Shown here: piece by piece, positions 51,640 to 63,324 of the stretch
How positions within the stretch are numbered: position 1 is the stretch's first letter
Layout: each line of letters begins with the position of its first letter
Source of the DNA: Aporrectodea caliginosa
Lineage: Eukaryota > Annelida > Clitellata > Crassiclitellata > Lumbricidae
Assembly: GCA_020284085.1 (NCBI GenBank)
Contig: JACEVL010000462.1
Coordinates: forward strand, 40,001 to 104,000
Direction: 5' to 3'
DNA: 64,000 bases
Position numbers and translations under genes: made by a program
Notes under the pieces: generated by a model
What the model was told of the DNA's origin: nothing
Seen by the model: only the letters and a program-made list of their open reading frames with translations
Databases searched by the model: none

Positions 51640-52890
51640 AACGCCTTCTGCATTCTCCATCACCTCCTCTCGATCCTGCTCCTCCCCTGTTTCGTTTGTT
51701 CTTACCACCGCCACAACCTCTTCCTTCTTTCCTTCTCCTCCTCATTTTGTCTTCGACTCTGGAAGCTTCAGCCTTTCCATGCAGCGGTGACAGTTATACA
51801 ACCGTTCCATCCAGTCTGATTCCAGGAATTTTGGCTTTCCGTTGTAAGTCCCGTCTCCCTCCTGCTCTTGCCCCACGTGCTTCTGCTCCATCTCCTGCTC
51901 CTGGTCCTGCTCCATCTCCTGCTCCTGGTCCTGCTCCATCTCCTGCTCCTGGTCCTGTTCCATCTCCTGCTCCTGGTCCTGTTCCATCTCCTGCTCCTGG
52001 TCCTGCTCTGGCTTCTGCTCTGGCTCCTGCTCTTCTTTGCTTTTCTTTTCCTTGCGTTCTTTTCCTACTCCTTTTCTCTTCCTCGTCTTCCTGCCGTTAA
52101 TTTTTCCTATTCCTTCTGCTCCCTGTCCTTTTCCATCCTCTTCCAATCACACTTTTGCTTCGTATCCCCACTTCCAACTTTTTATTACACAGTTCCTCTT
52201 TCAGTTTCCTTCTCTTCTTTCTCCGATTCCAGGGCATACTCACCTTCTTCTTCCTCCTCTTTCCTCTACCCTCCTTCTGCTGTTTCTCCTAATTGTGCTC
52301 ATCACTCCTCTACTCTAAGTCATCCTCATCTTTCTCATCCCGATCCTCTTTCTCCACCAAGACCACCTGGTTATCCTTCTTATTCTTCCTCGTCCTCCCT
52401 AACCTTCTCCTATTTGCTTCCAGCTCCTCTTCATCCTTCATCCTCCTCTTTGTATTCCTCCTTTTCCTCATTGCCGTACGCGTCTTCCTTATTTTTATTC
52501 TCCCTCAATGTCCTCCTCTCCTCATTCTTTTCATTTTCCCTTCATACGCTTAATCCTCCTCCTCCTCTCCATCCTCTCCCTCCTCCTCCTGTTCATCCTC
52601 CTTTCTTCCTTCTCTTCCTCTTTCTCGTCTTTCTCTGCTTTCTTTTCGTCCTTCTCCTCCTTCTTGTCTTCCTCCACCTCCTCCTCCTTCTCGCCCTTCT
52701 CTACCTCCTCCACCTGTTCATCCTCTTCCTCCTCCTCTTCCTCTTCTTTTTCCTCGTCCTCCTCTTCCTTGTCTTCCTCCTTCTCCTCCTCCTCTTCTTT
52801 CTCTTTCCCTTCTTCGTCTACTTCCTTCTATCCGTCTTCCACCGCCTCTTCCCATTCCTCCTCCTCGTCCTCCTCTTCCTTCCTGGCCCT
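51640..52890. repeat. 1.25-kb polypyrimidine tract with 24-bp minisatellite
   Basis: The + strand is almost wholly C and T. Positions 51890-52030 hold about six copies of a 24-bp unit (CCTGCTCCTGGTCCTGCTCC plus ATCT). The rest is irregular CCT/TCC/CTT repeats. Long frames arise in all phases (PSPAPGPAP, LLLLVLLHL, FSSSSS, and QEQEMEQD on the - strand) and have no independent coding evidence. Confidence 0.85.
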
Positions 52891-53189
52891 CAGACGAATC
52901 CTTCCAAGGACTCGAGGAATTTGAGCGGAGAGTCTCCCGCATGCATCTCAGCCCGTGTTCCGGAGCCAGTGTGGCACTCCCCCTCTCTTCCCTCTCCACC
53001 GCCAACTCCTCCTCCTTCTCCTTCTACCAGACAGCTGGCAAGTAGCAGAGGGCGGACACGGGTATACACAGAGAGGCTCGGCAGATCGCAGGAACGGAAC
53101 AAGCTCAGGTGAGGACTACCGGCGCTAGATAAATCTCCGTTAAATGTTACGTTGAGGTAAGTAAGATCGTCAATACTTGGATACGCCTG

Positions 53190-53700
53190 TTTTGTTCGTC
53201 ACTGGTGAGATTCTGCGCCTTTCTCTCGGCAGTGGAAGATTAAAATAATGTCTTTCTTAGGGTACTGATAAGATTCTGGAAATTTCCCTCTACTTTGATA
53301 AGATTCTCTGCCTTCCTCTGGCCAGTGGTAAGATTCTGAACCTATCTTTTGGAAGTGGTAAGATTCTGAACGTATTTTTAGAAAGTGGTAGAATTTCGGG
53401 TCTTCCTTGGGCAATTTTAAGATTCTGAGACTTTCTCTATAGGTATTCTGAGACTTGCTTTGAGCAATGGTAAAATTCTTAGCATAAACATCAAAGTTGT
53501 AAAGCTCTACTCTAACGTTGAGCGCAGGCACCAGCTTATTCACGAGCTCTGGTAGACTTTCTTGGGCCAGTGGTAAAATTATGAGACTTTTCTTTGAGGC
53601 AGACGTGTGATTTTAAATCTGTTTCTTTCGGAAAGTGCTAAGATTCTGGAATCTCGATGAACACTCTTAGGATTCTGAGACGTTCTCTTAGCATTGGTCA
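53190..53700. repeat. Degenerate ~30-bp minisatellite
   Basis: Diverged repeats of GTGGTAAGATTCTGA...CTTTCTTTGG spaced near 30 bp. They resemble an older relative of the 30-bp array at 54880. A dispersed-repeat fragment (CACCAGCTTATTCACGAGC) is inserted at about 53500-53555. Confidence 0.65.
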
Positions 53701-54121
53701 GATCATATTATCTAATCATTGTAATCACTTTGGGTCTTGACAAGGTTAGGCCTATAAGATTTTATTTTGGGCAGAGGTATGATTCGATGAATCTTTCTTT
53801 CCTTTGCTCAGAACTGAAAACTTACCTTTTCCTGTCTACTTTTGACTCTTAATGGTTTGCCCAGCTTCAATAAACATTTGTGAACTTTCTAAGAAGGGCA
53901 TTATCAATGTATACATTTGGAATGTATTCTACAATGGCGGACTGAACACTGTGCCCGTGTACCATTTCTCATGGGCCCCTCGGGTTTCAGCGCGCGAGGC
54001 CTCTACGATAGAAAGGAGTAAATAATACGTCGGCACACAAATATTCTAAATATGCAAACTCCCAAATCTTGGATTGGCGAGGCCCCCAGAATGGTCCCAA
54101 TCCGACTCTGGTGTAATATAT

Positions 54122-54350
54122 TGGGGGCGCGGTGGAGTAGTGGTATGTTCGGTGCCTTGCAGCTGGAGGTTGCGGGTTCGAATCCACCTCAAGCCGACGC
54201 GTAGGGACCCTGGGCAAGTCCTTCACTCGCAATTGCTCTTGCGTTTCGGCGTGAAACTCCGATTCAGTGTCCGCGCTGCAGTCAGGAGCGCCTCTGAGTA
54301 GAAATCTTGAAGGGGCGCTATAACAAGTGCTCATACATACATACATATTG
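54122..54350 (+). mobile_element. tRNA-derived SINE (family A), full copy
   Basis: The head is GGGGGCGCGGTGGAGTAGTGG (A box), with B box GGGTTCGAATCC at 54174-54185. The body includes GGACCCTGGGCAAGTCC and GAAACTCCGATTCAGTG. The 3' end GGAGCGCCTCTGAGTAGAAA then CTTGAAGGGGCGCTATA is nearly identical to the L2-like LINE tail (41200-41240). It finishes CAAGTGCTC and (ATAC)n. Confidence 0.93.
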
Positions 54351-54690
54351 TATTTCTTCTATTATGTATTGTATTTCTTCTATTGTGTACTGCATCACTT
54401 GTATAATGTACTGTATTTCTTGTATTATGTACTGCATCACTTGTATTTTGTAGTGCATTTCTTGATCCTGGGATTCTGAAACTTTCTCTTAGCAAGTGAT
54501 TGGCCTAATGTTCGCTTGTAATCGCATGTTGGATATCGTAATCGTATACTCCAAATTTTTAAGCGCTACTATAAAGCTAAACGCAGGACACCAACTTATT
54601 CACGAGGGCTGCGTTGTATCAGAGAGCGATGTTCATTAGAGATGCAAGTACGGTTATCAGAGAGAACAGAGCGAAGATGAAGAGCAGCTA
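54351..54690. repeat. TGTATT repeats and dispersed-repeat fragment
   Basis: Degenerate TTGTATTATGTACTG repeats (54345-54470), then the dispersed repeat AATCGTATACTCCAAATTTT ... CTTATTCACGAGGGCTGCGT (54537-54615), whose relatives are at 3865 and 62205. Confidence 0.65.
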
Positions 54691-54879
54691 TTTCGGCTGG
54701 TTTCGTTGAGGACGAGAAAGCTTGGAAGGCAGAGGATTGGATGGATTAGGGTATAAGAAGTGTCTCTGGGTAGTGATATGATTATTTAGAAGACTTTCCT
54801 TGAGTAGTGGTAGGTGTCTATGATTTTCTTTGGGCAGTGGTAAGTATCTAAGACTTTCTTTGAGCAGTGCATGGGAAGA

Positions 54880-55718
54880 GTCTGAGTCTTTCTTTTGGCA
54901 GTTGTAAGTAACTAAGACTTTCTTTGGACAGTTGTAAGCAACTGAGACTTTCTTTGGATATAGTTGTAAGTAACTAAGACTTTCTTTGGATAGTTGTATG
55001 TAACTTAGACTTTCTCTGGACAGTTGTGAGTAACTAAGACTTTCTTTGGACAGTTGTAAGTAACTAAGACTGTCTTTGGACAGTTGTGAGTAACTAAGAC
55101 TTTCTTCAGACAGTTGTAAGTGACTAAGACTTTCTTTGGACAGTTGCAAGTAACTAAGACTTTCTTTGGACAGTTGCAAGTAACTAAGACTTTCTTCGGA
55201 CAGTTGTAAGTAACTAAGACTTTCTTCGGACAGTTGTAAGTGACTAAGACTTTCTTTGGACAGTTGCAAGTAACTAAGACTTTCTTTGGATAGTTGTATG
55301 TAACTTAGACTTTCTCTGGACAGTTGTGAGTAACTAAGACTTTCTTTGGACAGTTGTAAGTAACTAAGACTGTCTTTGGACAGTTGTGAGTAACTAAGAC
55401 TTTCTTCAGACAGTTGTAAGTGACTAAGACTTTCTTTGGACAGTTGCAAGTAACTAAGACTTTCTTCGGACAGTTGTAAGTAACTAAGACTTTCTTCGGA
55501 CAGTTGTAAGTGACTAAGACTTTCTTTGGACAGTTGCAAGTAACTAAGACTTTTTTCGGACAGTTGTAAGTAACTAAGACTGTCTTTGGACAGTTGTGAG
55601 TAACTAAGTCTTTCTTTGGACAGTTGTAAGTGACTAAGACTTTCTTTGGACAGTTGCAAGTAACTAAGACTTTCTTCGGACAGTTGTAAGTAACTAAAAC
55701 TTTCTTTGGAAAGAAAGT
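54880..55718. repeat. 30-bp minisatellite with 300-bp higher-order period
   Basis: About 28 copies of a 30-bp unit, AGTAACTAAGACTTTCTTTG plus GACAGTTGTA. Variant-bearing segments (TGTATGTAACTTAGACTTTC at 54993 and 55293, with the following TGTGAG and CAGACAG variants) recur exactly 300 bp apart, so a block of ten units was duplicated. The - strand frame (LSKESLSYLQ repeated, 323 residues) keeps phase because 30 is divisible by 3; no other coding evidence exists. Confidence 0.93.
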
Positions 55719-55744
55719 AATTAATCTGGAAATCAACTAAAGAT

Positions 55745-56189
55745 CAAACTATTATTTTAGAGGTATAGCTCTGCTTATTTACGAGGTAAAAATGAACACC
55801 CGCTATGGTTTATCGGAAGTTGTCATGATGATGCACGCCATCTGTAGGGCATCGTGTCTTTTTATCCGCTTGGGGTGTACCACCTGAGCCAGGGTTAGAG
55901 GTCAAGTTAACCACAGAAAGACCCGCATGTGTTGTAGTTACCTTATCTTAGCTACCTGCATACCGTAGTTAACTTGCCCTATTTTAGTTAACTCGACTTA
56001 TTTTATTTACCTCATTTAATTACAGTTATCATACCTACCTCATATGACCATATTTACCTTACCTAAGCATCTTACGAAATCTAAATTACCCTACCTAACC
56101 TCAGTTACCTTGCTGCAGTTATCTTCACCAGTTCACTTACCATAAAGTTATATTACCTCATGAATACTTTACTTTGATATCTGAACTGA
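55745..56189. other. Unassigned, with degenerate TTACCT repeats
   Basis: From about 55930, loose repeats of ACCTNATTTTAGTTA and TTACCT. No gene seen. Confidence 0.5.
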
Positions 56190-57142
56190 TGGATGGATGG
56201 ATGAATGGATGGATGGATGGATGGATGGATGGATGGATGGATGGATTGATGGATGGATGGATGGATGGATGGATGGATGGATGGATGGATGGATGGATGG
56301 ATGGATGGATTGGTTGATAGATGGATGGATGGATGGATGGATGGATGGATGGATGGATGGATGGATGGATGGATGGATGGATGGATTGGTGGATAGATGG
56401 ATGGATGGATGGATGGATGGATGGATGGATGGATGGATGGATTGGTGGATAGATGGATGGATGGATGGATGGATGGATGGATGGATGGATTGATGGATGG
56501 ATGGATGGATGGATGGATGGATGGATGGATGGATGGATGGATGGATGGATGGATGGATGGATGGATGGATGGATGGATACAGATGGATGGATGGATGGAT
56601 GGATAGATGGATTGAGTGGATGGATGGATGTATGGATGGATTGATGGATAGATGGATGGATGGATGGATTGATTGATCTGATGGATAGATGGATGGATGG
56701 ATGGATGGATGGATGGATGGATGGATGGATGGATGGATGGATGGATGGATGATTAGATGGATGGATGGATGGATGGATGGATGGATTTGGATGGATGGAT
56801 GGATGGATGGATGGATGGATGGATGGATGGATGGATGGATTGGTGGATAGATGGATGGATGGATGGATGGATGGATGGATGGATGGATGGATGGATGGAT
56901 TGGTGGATAGATGGATGGATTGGATGGATGGATTATTGGATGGATGGATGGATGGATGGATGGTTGGATGGATGGATTTGGATGGATGGATGGATGGTTG
57001 GATGGATGGATGGATGGATGGATGGATGGATGGATGGATGGATGGATGGATGGATGGATGGATGGATGGATGGATGGATGGATGGATGGATGGATGGATG
57101 GATGGATGAATGGATGGATGGATAGATAGATAGATAGATAGG
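56190..57142. repeat. (GGAT)n microsatellite, ~950 bp
   Basis: About 235 GGAT units with scattered single-base variants (GGATT, TAGAT, TTTGG). It ends in (ATAG)n and a G-rich GAGGGAGGGAG flank. Block duplications such as GATTGGTGGATAGATGG recur at 56385, 56440, 56840 and 56900. All MDGWMDGW and IHPSIHPS frames are simple-repeat translations. Confidence 0.97.
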
Positions 57143-57980
57143 ATAGGGATAGAGGGGAGGGAGCGAGGGATCGAGGAAGGGATGGAGAGGAAGGGAGGAA
57201 GGGAGGGAGACAGACAGACAGACAGAGACTAAAAATCCAGCCAACGGGCATATGAGACAAGAAGTTGTTGAGCACAGATCCAGCCAACACTACAGACGTC
57301 CTGAACGGAGCAGTTAAACATTTTTTCCGGTGTTTACAGTTCTTGGCCGAATGTTGTAATACAATACAAATGAAGCCATTTAGCCTAACGAAAGATAGGA
57401 CAACAACAACCGTGATATATATATGGACGATATTTATGTATACGACGTTGATGAATGAATATAATGTATATATAATGTCTAGGTATAATATATTTATATA
57501 CATGTAGATTCATCTATTCGTGTGTTGGCCTATATCTGGCATGTTGCCACCAGTACAACTAAAGCCCTTTAACGGAAATCACCGTGAAACATACATACAT
57601 ACATACATACTACATACATACATACATGCATACATACAAGTGCACTTGTATGTATGGATAAACATGCAGCGTCAATACACCATGTTTATTCATTATATGT
57701 ACATATATATATATGCATGGATTATACTATTGTCTGTATAGATATCACGATGGTCTTCCGTGAATTTTTTTAATTACAATGGAAGCCAAATGGTATATTT
57801 AGCCAAATATATTATTGGTCAGAATACGAGTGTATTATGTGTATATATATTATATATATATAATATATATACATGGATATAAATTGTCTGATGGCTCAGT
57901 CTGCTGTTGGCATGTCTATAGCTTGGTTGGCGCTGCTTCAGACACTTTGAAATCTAATGTGACTATAATTTATGCTTAAA
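57143..57980. other. Unassigned, with (CATA)n and AT tracts
   Basis: (CATA)n lies at 57590-57640 and TATATAT palindromes at 57843-57875. No gene recognised. Confidence 0.5.
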
Positions 57981-57984
57981 AATC

Positions 57985-58166
57985 ATTGTGAATATCAGAC
58001 AGCAAGGGAAAGGGTTGGTAGTAGCTAGTTAGTCACCCTACCCTCATACGCTGAGGTAAAGAAAATGAAGTCGCTGACACTTTCTTCTTCTTCTTCTTCT
58101 TCTTCTCCTCCTCCTCCTCCTCCTTCTCCTCCTCCTCTTCCTCCTCCTACTCCTCCTCCTCCTCCT
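57985..58166 (+). mobile_element. SINE family B, 3' part
   Basis: GACAGCAAGGGAAAGGGTTGG ... GAGGTAAAGAAAATGAAGTCG match the body of the copies at 18795 and 20530. The tail is expanded CTT then CCT/CTC repeats to about 58166. The tRNA-like head is missing. Confidence 0.75.
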
Positions 58167-59039
58167 ATTGCACGATTTCAATGAAGATTACACACATTGT
58201 TGCTTGGCGTGTGCGCCACTGTCTAGCTATTCTTTCGAAAGGCATTTGCTCGGCCGTCGGGGCGCCTTAGACGGTGGCGCACAGCACTCGAGTGGCAAAA
58301 GGTAGGTCACGCGTGTTGTTGTTTTCCACCCGTTCATCCACACCCTCCTTCCACTCCCGCTCCATTTCCTCCTCCTACTCATCCTCCTCCTCTGCTCTGC
58401 TCCACCAGCTGAGAGGAGGATGCCTGGAATGCCTCGGATTCTCGATAAGGCCTTGCTCTCCTAGCAGCGCTGAGGTCGCGTGGGCGATAATACAAGATAT
58501 AGCCGTGATTTATCGGCTTGAACTGCATGCATGCAACAAGAGGCAGCTTCTGCAACCGGGGTAGGAATGCTAACGAATGGGAGCAGTGCAGTGATGCGAG
58601 CAATCCAGTGATGCGTGATCAGCATCTTTACAAAACCAAGAAATTGCCTCATCATTTCCCTTCGCCGACATAGTGAAGACTCAAATTTCGTGGCACTTCT
58701 GAAATTTCGATCACAGACCGACACTATAGATTAAATCATCGTAAGCTAATGTCATCTGGTCCACGCAAAACCCAGTACATAAGTCCGTTGATTCAAAAAT
58801 CAGCTGATCCACCTATGTGGCCTGTGAGTTCGAGACATTATTGTGGCAGAATGTCGTGCGGCTAGGTTGTACACTTTATTGTTTGATGCGAGCACAGAAC
58901 AGATATCGGTCAGCTTATACGATATGTTGATAGCGTGAACAACCCGGTTCTCAGCATGTGACAAAAGACCAATTTATGGGGCCTAACTGTCATCCCAAGT
59001 TTTCCCAACGCTTGACACCACTGGCGAAACTATTGCGAC
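58167..59039. other. Unassigned region
   Basis: No gene or element recognised. Short frames around 58274-58724 have no conserved features. Confidence 0.45.
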
Positions 59040-60640
59040 ACTCGTAAAGCAGCAACTTTATGAAGTTGGTTTCTGTATATGTTAAGGTATCTTGATAAGG
59101 ACAATTTGCTGCCGACTTTTCAATCTGGTTTTCGTAAGGGCCACTCCACGGAGACCCTGTTAGTTCGCCTCCTCTCTGATATCTATGGGGCTATTGATAG
59201 GTCGCAGGTCATCCTCTTAGCATTATTTGCTGTCAGCACGGCGTTTGACACCGTTGATCACGATATCATTCTTAGGCGCCTATCTACCTCGTTTGGCCTT
59301 TCTGGTAACTTTCTTGACTGGATTGTTTCCTACCTCCATCACCGTTCCTTCTCTGCGGTCTACGTGTCTACTAGGACTCCATGTATTCCTGTCCCGTTTG
59401 GCCTGCCCCAAGAATCTGTGCTGGGCCCTCTTCTCTAATTATATTATTTATACTGCTGATACTGGTCCTCTCCTGGCCTCTTGCTGAGCCTTGCTCTGTG
59501 CTGAACCAATCTCATGCTGGTAACCTGCAGGCGTTTTTGCACTGTCCTGCGTCAGCACTCAGCAGCCATTACCGAAGCCCGAGCCATGAACCGGGCAATG
59601 AAGGCTCTCGAGGCCTGGATGTCCTCCAATCGCCTGCGGCTAAACTCATCTAAGACCCAGTTCATTTGGCTTGGCACGCGCCAGCAGCTCGCCAAAATTG
59701 ATTTGGAGGCCCTTGCCCAGGAGTTCCTGCAGATTACTTTCTCACAGTGGCAAAGAAATTAATTAATTGATAAATCCAGGCAGGCTATCAACTTTATAAA
59801 ATAAAATCATAGGCGTGTATGTAATGAGATCGACGATCGTCATGAAAACTGCAATCTCTTAGAGAAAATAACATATCCAAAATTAAGTGGCCAAGGGCAG
59901 CATTTTGGGCCGTCGCCCCGGGCGGCATTTCAGCTCCGTACGCCATTGCTTTCTCATCCTTTGTCCGGGACCTTGGTGTCACATTTAGACCAAGAACTAA
60001 CGTTCACGCGGCATATCAGCCTGCTATGCCGCGATTGTGTATATCAGCTGCGTCAGCTTAGAGAGGTCTTACGTTCCTTAACCTTTAATGCTGCCTTAAT
60101 GCTTAGCTACTTCTTTGTTGTTTCCCGTCTTGATTATTGCAGCGCCCTCTGCGTGGGTTTTCCGGCGACTCGGGTTGGGTGCTTGGTTCGGGTCTTACGC
60201 TCGGCGGCACGCTATATTGGTTGCATCCCAAGATTCCGCCATATTACTGACTATATGCGGGATGTCTTGCATTGGCTTTCTTTCCCACAGTGGATCACTT
60301 ACCGGATCTCTTCCTTGGTCTGGCGCTGATGTGGTCTCTATTTATCTACAGGAGCACCACCCTCAGCATCCAGCACCGTGGTTCTCCTCGCTCTTCTAGG
60401 CAGGCTGAGGTTCTTGTCTCCCGGTCGCAGACTTCTATTCTGCAGCGCCGTGCTTTTTCTGTTGCTGGCCTGCAATCTGGAATGGGCTTCCTTTGGCACT
60501 ATGCCTAATGCCGAGAGCCCTTCAGATCACGTTCTATTCTAACTTCAAGACTGTTCGGACTTCGGAGTTGGGTCGGGTGCGCTCGTAAGTAGATAATCTT
60601 TAAGGGGCGCTATGTAAATCTCTGTAATGAATGAATGAAT
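59040..60640 (+). pseudogene. Dead L2/CR1-like LINE, 5'-truncated
   Basis: Reverse-transcriptase fragments in three frames: LYEV...DKDNLLPTFQSGFRKGHSTETLL, then FDTVDHDIILRRL, YLHHRSFSAVYV and VPFGLPQESVLGPLL; after breaks, MNRAMKALEAWMSSNRLRLN, DQELTFTRHI and VVSRLDYCSALCVGF; then C-terminus fragments. Catalytic positions are lost: the first Asp region reads LFAVSTAFD, and the YADD box is HAGN (SHAGNLQAF). The 3' end is GGGGCGCTATGTAAATCTC with (AATG)n. A hAT MITE interrupts it at 59745. The (TGAA)-type tail fits the L2 clade; clade assignment is by eye. Confidence 0.88.
59745..59948. mobile_element. hAT-type MITE nested in the LINE, 204 bp
   Basis: The ends are CAGTGGC (59745) and GCCATTG (59948), with a perfect 8-bp duplication CTTTCTCA at 59737-59744 and 59949-59956. 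The LINE coding sequence resumes after the second duplication (SSFVRDLGVTF-type reading), which proves the order of insertion. A GGCCGTCGCCCCGGGCGGC palindrome lies near the right end. Confidence 0.93.
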
Positions 60641-62046
60641 CATAATCTGCCAAAGAGGTGATGTAAAATGTTATTACTTTTAACCTAAAAGATTGTCTCC
60701 AAAATGGACCATTACAAACCAACAAAATTGAACAAATAAATTTATTTTCTTATGCTTTAGTTAATTGCTTTGATGAGTCTGTCTGTTTCTAATCTACGTT
60801 GGTTGCAACTTGCTGGGACTTTGCAGCTGAACTCATTTTAAAAATCAAATTATGAAGTTATAATTATAATTTTCCACAGAACTTATGTAAAATGTTATTA
60901 CTTTGAATCAAAAGTTGGTCTCCAAAATGCACCATTACAAACCCCTAAATGAAAATTTTTCTTACCCTGAGGAGAGGGCACAGCCCCCTCCCCAGACCTC
61001 TCCCCTCAGAGTTCTTCAAAACTGCGTAATTTTATGGAAGACCTGGTTACGCCACTGCAAGTCAAGATCCAGAAGTCAAGCAGGCAGACATTTATATTGT
61101 CTACCGAACGCAGTCGTGCTACTCCTTGGTTTTTCTGTCCTTCAAACCCTGGGTGTAGTGCATTGCTTGTCACCTATTCAAACGGACACAGCGGTGGTGA
61201 AGGGTCTCGCCCGATTAATTAATTGAGAAACGAACACAGTCGAGGCCATAGTATAGAAAATTTAGAAATATAGAAAGGTCTACATTTACATCTACGTAGC
61301 TATGCCTTATAGCTTTTAACATAGCACCGAAGTCCCAAGCGAAATGTAGAAACAGCATTCAATAATAAATTTTCTGAGACTCTTGAGCCTACAATCAGAC
61401 GAGTCCTGGAGATGGATCTTGCAGAACCTATTGTTTTTCTCTCTCAGCACAATGCCGGTCAACAGTACCAAACGAGTGCGCTTGACCTTTAGCTTCATAT
61501 GTCTTATAATAGCTTACTGTTTCTACCTCACCTTACCTCCTCACCTTACCTTTCATATTCTCGCCTTTCCCCCATACCTTTAATTAATTACCTGACCTTC
61601 CTTAACTTTCCTTACCTTTACTTACCTTTACTTATATTTCCTTATCTTGCCTTAACTGTCATTACCTTACCTTTCCTTTAACATTAATTACATTCCTTAC
61701 ATTACATTCTTTACATTACCCATCTTCCTTACCTTACTTTTACACTACCTTACGTTCCTTACCTTTCTTTACCTTTCCTTACGTTACCTCGCCTAAGTCA
61801 TCTTGTCTTACCCTACTTTCTGCTGTTGAACGCAGTCAAAGTGTGAATTTCTTGTCTGTGCACAGAAGGCGAGACAGACGGACGCTCAACCAGTTCAACC
61901 GGAAACCAGAAAGAGAAGACACAATGGCCAGAGGACGCGCAGTAAGTACACACCCTAGGACGTCGTTCATCCTGTAGTGTAACCTCCAGAGTAATTTCAC
62001 AGTCTCCTCTTTCAATGTAATGCAAAGCAGGTCTAACGTACCTTTG
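60641..62046. other. Unassigned, with short repeats
   Basis: A ~200-bp direct duplication is visible (ATGTAAAATGTTATTACTTT ... TCTCCAAAATG at about 60660 and 60885). The dispersed motif AAACGGACACAGCGGTGGTG is at 61180. (CCTTA)n/(CTTTA)n tracts are at 61520-61810. No gene recognised. Confidence 0.45.
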
Positions 62047-62108
62047 GCCGCCTCTGAGTAGGATTCTTGAAGGGGCGCTATATAAATTCTTGAAGTCACT
62101 GAATGAAT
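62047..62108 (+). repeat. L2/SINE 3' tail fragment
   Basis: GCCGCCTCTGAGTAGGATTC, TTGAAGGGGCGCTATATAAA, then TGAATGAATAA. Only the tail is kept. Confidence 0.75.
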
Positions 62109-62204
62109 AACGTAATGCAATCGTAATCTCTGGAACCAGCTTGCTCAAAGGCGACTTATGAAGCATAAGGCAAATGTAAATGGCCAATTTAGTTCAGCCC
62201 AGCC

Positions 62205-62560
62205 TTTAGTAATCGTAAGCTCCAAACTTCTAAGGCGTCACTCGAAATCCAAGCTTATTCACGAGTGCTGTGAGCAAAGTCCGCAATAGCCAGGCAGGCT
62301 GCTCCGTTCCTTCCAATGCCAGGTCAGAGTCCGTGGAGGTCAAGCCGAGGAGATAGCATGGTGCTATGGTGGCAATCGGTGATGATGGCGGTCGTGTGGT
62401 GCCGCAGGAGTATAGAATCAGAAGAGAGTAGCTTGAAGACTTCGTTTTTCAGTCGTGAGTGGAATGTAACATAGAGGTCCACTGGCTGGTCTGAACAATG
62501 GCCCTGCAAATTTGAGCTGGAAAATTGGTGAAGGCAGCTGGTGTGCACGCTAAAATAATT
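62205..62560. repeat. Dispersed repeat copy
   Basis: It starts AATCGTAAGCTCCAAACTTC, then GCTTATTCACGAGTGCTG as at 3865 and 54537, and continues as non-coding sequence to about 62560. Boundaries and class are not determined; short pieces of it occur near 21320, 23030 and 53500. Confidence 0.5.
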
Positions 62561-62782
62561 ACTCAGTAAATTTTGGACTTTCAGAGGATAAGAAGGAGTA
62601 TCTGGTTGTATGTTAATCTGTATTAGGTATGTTGCATAATAAAGTGTGATTGGTCTTATTATGAATTTATGAGTGATACCAGTATTTGAAATCTTTTTTC
62701 TAGCCTTAAATAAACTCGATCTCCGCTTTCAACAATTATCCTCACTTTCTATTCTCTCGATAACTTTATCTTAACAATCGGC

Positions 62783-63169
62783 TGACGTCGTTCGCCCGTT
62801 CAGGCAGTTGCCATGCCAACTAAAAAGGTGGCTATGACGTAAGACCACTGCTCTCTGTAACCGCAGCAGCAGTAGGGCAAGCGCCTGACTTGCCTTTGTG
62901 GCTGCGTAGCATTCAGAAGATCTAAGGTGCCCTCTATTCCTCCGCAGCTATCGCCACTTATAGCCAAGCGGTTCGCGAACGTCATCTAGCGAACAATCAC
63001 GATGGTTCTCTGCTCTTCTATTAAACGTTGTGCTGTATAAATATTGGAAGTTCCCGGCGCCGTTACGAAGACCAGCTTATTATTACAGGCACTTTGTCGG
63101 TTTTGTTAATAAACGGAGTAGGCCTCAAATCCGCCACCGCATGTCTGTGTCTTAGTGCTAGGCAGTGAC
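62783..63169 (+). mobile_element. Possible solo LTR
   Basis: A TATAAATA box (63036-63043) and AATAAA (63108-63113) about 70 bp apart, in the arrangement of an LTR promoter and short R region. A TG...CA frame (TGACGTCG ... AGTGACA) would give about 387 bp. No 5-bp flanking duplication, primer-binding site or retroviral-like ORF is seen, so this is tentative. Confidence 0.3.
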
Positions 63170-63324
63170 AGTCCCAAGCATAGATGAAGGAGGAGGGTGA
63201 CGCTCGTGATCATTGCAATCACACAGTGTAGTTAAACTGAAGCTGCTACTGCATGCTGCTGCTTCTAGTTCAAGCCTCCCATGAAACGGTTACTGTGTAT
63301 AGGGACTTTGAACAAGTCGTTCAC

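Noticed and set aside
51868..53112. 414-residue Leu/Ser/Phe-rich open frame on the + strand
   Set aside because: Lies in a polypyrimidine tract where several frames on both strands are open; no domain or sensible composition.
54124..54196. tRNA gene at the SINE head
   Set aside because: The A and B boxes are present but no proper cloverleaf or acceptor stem can be drawn, and a SINE body follows.
54688..55659. 323-residue LSKESLSYLQ repeat protein on the - strand
   Set aside because: A 30-bp minisatellite stays open in frame by arithmetic; no start context or transcript evidence. Kept only as a finding to test.
56169..57503. 444-residue IHPSIHPS frame and MDGWMDGW frames
   Set aside because: Direct translation of (GGAT)n/(ATCC)n microsatellite in all phases.
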